A DNA stretch of 64,000 nt, from positions 32,002 to 96,001 of the forward strand of contig CAZKJO010000001.1 in NCBI GenBank assembly GCA_964553105.1, written 5' to 3'. The notes under the pieces are model-generated. The model saw nothing but the letters and a program-made list of their open reading frames with translations. It was not told where the DNA came from and did not search any database. This document shows, piece by piece, positions 60,568 to 64,000 of the stretch. The position numbers and the translations under genes are program-made. Source of the DNA: Profundicola sp964553105. GTDB taxonomy: Bacteria; Bacteroidota; Bacteroidia; Flavobacteriales; Weeksellaceae. The first letter of the stretch is position 1, and each line of letters opens with the position of its first letter.

Positions 60568-61746
60568 TTACATATTTTCAATCACCATAGAAGAGGCTCC
60601 ACCTCCACCATTACAGATTCCGATACCTCCGTATTTACCAGCATTTTGCTTCAATACATTTATTAAAGTAACCAAAATTCTAGAACCAGAATTTCCTAGT
60701 GGGTGTCCTAATGAAACCGCTCCACCATTCACGTTAACTTTAGCTGGATCAAGGTCTAGTAATTTAATATTAGCCAATCCTACTACTGCAAATGCTTCGT
60801 TTAACTCAAAGTAATCAAGGTCTGTCATCTTTAGGCCTGCTTTAGCAACTGCCTTAGGAAGTGCTTTGGCTGGAGCTGTTGTAAACCATTCTGGCTCGTG
60901 AGCTGCATCTGCATATCCAACAATTTTAGCTAAAGGCTTTAAACCTAATTCTTCTGCTTTTTCTTTAGACATTAAAACAACTGCAGAAGCTCCATCATTT
61001 AACGTAGATGCGTTGGCCGCCGTTACAGTTCCGTCTTTCGTAAAAGCTGGACGTAAACTTGGCACTCTGTCTAATTTAATATTTTTGAACTCCTCATCTT
61101 CTTTCACAATAATAGGTTCTCCTCTTCTCTGTGGTACTTCAACCGGAACGATTTCCTCATCGAATCTACCTTCTGCCCAAGCTTTGGTTGATCTGTTATA
61201 GGATTCAACTGCAAAATTGTCTTGTTCCTCTCTCGAGAAATCATACTCAGTTGCACATAAATCTGCACATACTCCCATTACATTTTTATCATATGCATCA
61301 GTTAAACCATCATTAACGATACCATCGATTAATTGTGTATTTCCGAATTTATTACCCGTTCTAGCGGTCATTGAATAGAAAGGAGTCATCGACATATTTT
61401 CCATTCCTCCAGCTACAATCACATCTGCATCTCCTGCTTTAATCGCTTGAGCTGCTTGCATAACTGCTTTTAATCCAGATGCACAAACTTTGTTAATCGT
61501 AGTACATGGAACATCGTTTGGAAGTCCTGCTCCTAAAGCTGCTTGACGTGCAGGTGCCTGACCTTCACCAGCTTGTAGAACGTTACCCATGTAAACTTCT
61601 TCTACTTTATCTGCCGATAAACCAATTTTATCTAAAGCACCTTTAATAGCTATCGAACCTAATTTGGTAGCAGGAACAGTTGATAAACCACCTAAAAAAC
61701 TACCGATTGGAGTTCTAACAGCTGATACTATATAAACTTCTTTCAT
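60568..61746 (-). CDS. acetyl-CoA C-acyltransferase (thiolase)
   Basis: 392 residues. The nucleophile Cys88 lies in TTINKVCASGLKA; the ELNEAFA loop, the catalytic His in SLGHPLGNSGSR and the second Cys in GICNGGGGASS complete the active site. The length and close spacing fit biosynthetic-type (acetoacetyl-CoA) thiolases, but degradative use is equally possible. Five bases downstream of ilvE on the same strand, so the two are cotranscribed and share the terminator. Confidence 0.96.
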   Translation of the reverse strand: MKEVYIVSAVRTPIGSFLGGLSTVPATKLGSIAIKGALDKIGLSADKVEEVYMGNVLQAGEGQAPARQAALGAGLPNDVPCTTINKVCASGLKAVMQAAQAIKAGDADVIVAGGMENMSMTPFYSMTARTGNKFGNTQLIDGIVNDGLTDAYDKNVMGVCADLCATEYDFSREEQDNFAVESYNRSTKAWAEGRFDEEIVPVEVPQRRGEPIIVKEDEEFKNIKLDRVPSLRPAFTKDGTVTAANASTLNDGASAVVLMSKEKAEELGLKPLAKIVGYADAAHEPEWFTTAPAKALPKAVAKAGLKMTDLDYFELNEAFAVVGLANIKLLDLDPAKVNVNGGAVSLGHPLGNSGSRILVTLINVLKQNAGKYGGIGICNGGGGASSMVIENM

Positions 61747-61751
61747 AATTA

Positions 61752-62825
61752 TTATAATGTGTTAACTAAATTTTTTTCTACTTTCATTCTCCAACCAAAT
61801 GGATCTTCAGATTTGTTGTTTTGGATGTCCATCAACTGTTTTTTCAATTGTTTACCCCAAGACTCTTCCATTGGCATATCAGCTAAGTCTAGTGTCTCGT
61901 CTGGATAACCAATAGCAGAGAATGTATTTAATACAACCGCTGTACCACACCCGAATACTTCTTTCAAGCTTCCATCTTTGTGTGCAGCTTTCATTTCGCT
62001 CACTTTAATAGGTCTTTCTTCAACTTTCCAACCATTATGTTTAGCAATATTGATAAGACTATTACGAGTTACCCCGTTTAGGATTCTTTCTGAAATTGGC
62101 GCAGTAATTAATGTATCGTTAATTCTAACAAATACATTCATAGTACCCGCCTCTTCAATATATTCATGCGTACTTGCGTCTGTCCAAATTACTTGGTCGA
62201 AGCCTTCTTCTCTCGCTAATTTCGTTGGATAAAAAGAAGCTGCATAGTTACCAGCTGCTTTGGCATAACCCACACCTCCGTTCGCAGATCTAGAATATTT
62301 ATCTGCAATCTTAACGCGTAATGGTTTAGCATAGTAATCAGGAGCAACCGCAGTAATCACACAGAACATAAATTCTTCTGAAGATCTAGCGGTAATCATT
62401 GGCTCAGTAGCAAAAATGAATGGTCTAAGGTATAAAGCCATACCATAAGTTGGCGGAACCCAATCTCTATCTATATCTAAAAGAGCTTTTAAACCATCCA
62501 TGAAAACATCCTTAGGAACAGGAGGCATATTCAAACGAATCGCAGAAGTGTTGATTCTTTCGAAGTTTTTTTCTGGGCGGAACATAAATACGTCATCATT
62601 CTCATCTTTATAAGCTTTCATTCCTTCAAAACAAGCTTGTCCGTAGTGGATTGCTTGCATAGCAGGAGAGAAACTCATTTCTTGAAATGGAATAATTTTA
62701 GCCTCGCCCCAAACGCCATCTTTATATTCGCAAACCAACATGTGATCCGCAAAGGTGTTACCAAAAGTTTTGATTTCTAAACTTTCAGGCGTTAGTCGGG
62801 AGCTTTTCACTTTTTCTATATACAT
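61752..62825 (-). CDS. ilvE: branched-chain amino acid aminotransferase
   Basis: PLP-dependent class IV transaminase, the last step of Leu/Ile/Val synthesis and the first of their breakdown. 357 residues, the long (eukaryote-like, class II) type common in Bacteroidota: HYGQACFEGMKAYKDE, LYLRPFIFAT, the PLP Lys in GVGYAKAAGNYAAS (the stretch YAKAAGNYA), EEAGTMNVFV and FGCGTAVVLN. Start at MYIEKVKSSRLTPE (62823-62825); the ATG at 62864 lies on top of the -7 box. In operon with thiolase. Confidence 0.95.
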   Translation of the reverse strand: MYIEKVKSSRLTPESLEIKTFGNTFADHMLVCEYKDGVWGEAKIIPFQEMSFSPAMQAIHYGQACFEGMKAYKDENDDVFMFRPEKNFERINTSAIRLNMPPVPKDVFMDGLKALLDIDRDWVPPTYGMALYLRPFIFATEPMITARSSEEFMFCVITAVAPDYYAKPLRVKIADKYSRSANGGVGYAKAAGNYAASFYPTKLAREEGFDQVIWTDASTHEYIEEAGTMNVFVRINDTLITAPISERILNGVTRNSLINIAKHNGWKVEERPIKVSEMKAAHKDGSLKEVFGCGTAVVLNTFSAIGYPDETLDLADMPMEESWGKQLKKQLMDIQNNKSEDPFGWRMKVEKNLVNTL

Positions 62826-62861
62826 CGTTATATTTTTAAAATTCTTATATTTATAGCTGCT

Positions 62862-62869
62862 CAAATTTA
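62862..62869 (-). promoter_or_regulatory. -7 box of the ilvE/thiolase operon
   Basis: TAAATTTG on the minus strand, 36 bases before the chosen ATG. A TTTG lies 24 bases further upstream, slightly beyond the usual spacing. Confidence 0.5.
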
Positions 62870-62928
62870 ATTATATTTATGGAATTAATAAAACAAAAAT
62901 TAACACATCCACTGATTTTTAACGAAAT

Positions 62929-63621
62929 ATGTTAAAACGAGAAATCAAAATAACCCAAGACGGAAGCAATACTCTATACATTCCAGAATGGAATGAAAGC
63001 TATCATTCTAAGCACGGAGCTTTGAGGGAAGCAGAGCATGTTTTCATAACAAATGGATTGGAAAAGTTAAATGATTCCAACGTGATTAATGTCCTTGAAT
63101 ATGGTTTCGGCACTGGTCTAAATGCCTTACTTTCTTTTATCTGGTCTCGCGACCATTCCAAATCTATAAACTATACCAGTCTTGAGAAATTTCCGGTTTC
63201 CACCACAGAAGTTGAAGCCATGGATTTTCATCAAGTTATAGCACAAAAATATTCTAATCTTCAAGCCGACCCAATATACGATTTTTTCTTAAAAATGCAT
63301 CAAGCAAAATGGGAAGAAAAAGTAAATTTGACTGATTTTTTTGAATTATTTAAGCAGGAGATCGACTTTAAAGAGGTAAGATTCAAAGAAGAGACCTATG
63401 ATGTTGTGTTTTTTGACGTTTTCGGAATGAGGGTTCAACCAGAACTATGGTCGGAAGAGATTTTTGAGAAGATTTATACGAGCCTCAAGATAGGTGGCTT
63501 ATTCACAACTTATGCTTGTAATGGTCCTACCAAACGCGCTTTAAAAGCCTGTGGTTTTAGGGTCGAAAAATTAGCTGGACCTCCGGGTAAACGAGAAATG
63601 ATTAATGCATGGAAAAAATAG
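62929..63621 (+). CDS. mnmD: tRNA 5-methylaminomethyl-2-thiouridine methyltransferase, MnmD type
   Basis: The stand-alone methyltransferase corresponding to the N-terminal half of E. coli MnmC; it completes mnm5s2U at tRNA position 34. 230 residues. SLYIPEWNESYHSKHGA-type opening (here TLYIPEWNESYHSKHGALREA), SAM loop VLEYGFGTGLNALLS, VVFFDVFGMRVQPELWS and AGPPGKREM are all present. Its stop overlaps the start of the NUDIX gene by 13 bases. Confidence 0.93.
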   Translation: MLKREIKITQDGSNTLYIPEWNESYHSKHGALREAEHVFITNGLEKLNDSNVINVLEYGFGTGLNALLSFIWSRDHSKSINYTSLEKFPVSTTEVEAMDFHQVIAQKYSNLQADPIYDFFLKMHQAKWEEKVNLTDFFELFKQEIDFKEVRFKEETYDVVFFDVFGMRVQPELWSEEIFEKIYTSLKIGGLFTTYACNGPTKRALKACGFRVEKLAGPPGKREMINAWKK

Positions 63622-64000
63622 ATAGATTCAATATAAGGGTGTATGCACTGATTATACATCAAGACGCTATTTTAATACTTAAAGAACCCTACGCGGGAGA
63701 AATTTTATATAAATTTCCAGGTGGTGGATTAGAATTCGGTGAAAGCTTAATCGACGGCCTAAAAAGAGAGTTAAAAGAAGAATTAAACCTTGAACTAACT
63801 GAAGCAAGTCATTTTTACACCCAAGAGGAATTTTTGGTTTCTAAATTTAGAGCCAATGAACAATTGCTTACCATATATTATAAGGCTAAGGTTGATAATA
63901 TAGAAAATCTCGTTAGATTGGATCAGTCTATTCAAGAATTAATGTGGATTCCACTTAATAAACTTTCTACCCAACATGTTAATCTACCCATTGACCAAAT
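63609..64000 (+). CDS. NUDIX hydrolase (3' end outside window)
   Basis: 130 codons to the window edge. The NUDIX box is FPGGGLEFGESLIDGLKREL and then KEEL, with the G-x5-E-x7-RE-x2-EE pattern complete, in the first half of the protein (about residues 36-60). The ATG at 63609 lies inside mnmD (13-base overlap). NUDIX enzymes cleave nucleoside diphosphates linked to other groups; the substrate is not predictable. The C-terminus is missing. Confidence 0.9.
   Translation, partial: MEKIDRFNIRVYALIIHQDAILILKEPYAGEILYKFPGGGLEFGESLIDGLKRELKEELNLELTEASHFYTQEEFLVSKFRANEQLLTIYYKAKVDNIENLVRLDQSIQELMWIPLNKLSTQHVNLPIDQ

Noticed and set aside
1..64000. tRNA, rRNA, CRISPR array, IS element or prophage
   Set aside because: No cloverleaf-like sequences with GTTCGAATC arms, no regularly spaced repeats, no transposase or phage gene were seen in any intergenic space.

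Overview
The window is an AT-rich chromosomal segment from a member of the Bacteroidota, most likely order Flavobacteriales. The evidence is promoter architecture and gene content. Many genes have a -7 box of the form TAnnTTTG, the Bacteroidota housekeeping sigma signature, and almost none has a Shine-Dalgarno sequence. Family markers include type III glutamine synthetase, a Rho with a long disordered insertion, IcmF mutase, DUF4290-MurA, DUF3822-RsmD, DUF4293, DUF349, DUF2851-PspC and CSDDD-type surface lipoproteins. Three runs of 100 N mark scaffold joins, so this looks like a draft or metagenome assembly. I see no phage, insertion sequence, CRISPR array, rRNA or tRNA. Most of it is core genome.

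Layout. 1-9.9 kb (mostly minus strand): rplM (cut by the edge), a helix-hairpin-helix membrane protein, an unusual alanine-type symporter, PspC/DUF2851, prfA, glnN and a Ca/Na antiporter. 10-20 kb: the IcmF acyl-CoA mutase, acylphosphatase, an SDR, a lipoprotein/ECF sigma/trans-envelope barrel operon, rho and DUF4293. 20.4-27.3 kb: an ABC exporter, apt, a deiminase-like enzyme and a polyphosphate operon (SixA-like, ppk1, ppx). 27.5-37.3 kb (plus): DUF4290, murA, two DUF368 genes, aroE, DUF349, ribD, YigZ and an EamA transporter. 37.5-48.5 kb: thioesterase, dnaA, a LMW phosphatase, an RsmI-like methylase, OmpA lipoprotein, a Kv-type channel with a zinc ribbon, YihY, rlmH, a CPBP protease, fused E1 dehydrogenase and trmD. 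48.5-57.4 kb (minus): a two-component system, DUF6252 lipoproteins around a gap, a LOG-family protein, a LolC/E-like permease, rbfA, a LolA-like protein and kdsB. 57.5-64 kb: a pseudopilin-like protein, DUF3822 and rsmD; then mscS, thiolase and ilvE on minus; then mnmD and a truncated NUDIX gene.

How the genes work together. Cell-envelope supply is well represented: murA, two undecaprenyl-phosphate translocase candidates, kdsB, LolA/LolC-E-like proteins and OmpA. Branched-chain metabolism is represented by ilvE, the fused alpha/beta E1, IcmF and thiolase, though these are scattered. Polyphosphate making and breaking are in one operon. Translation and RNA modification genes are rplM, prfA, rlmH, trmD, rsmD, rbfA, mnmD and an rsmI-like gene.

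The least ordinary items are: (i) the ECF sigma factor with an apparent CTG start, coupled to a protein that joins an anti-sigma-like inner-membrane anchor to an outer-membrane barrel; (ii) the symporter carrying a periplasmic lipoyl-like domain; (iii) the pseudopilin-like/actin-fold pair upstream of rsmD; (iv) tandem DUF368 genes with divergent first motifs; and (v) MurA with Asp in place of the fosfomycin-reactive Cys.
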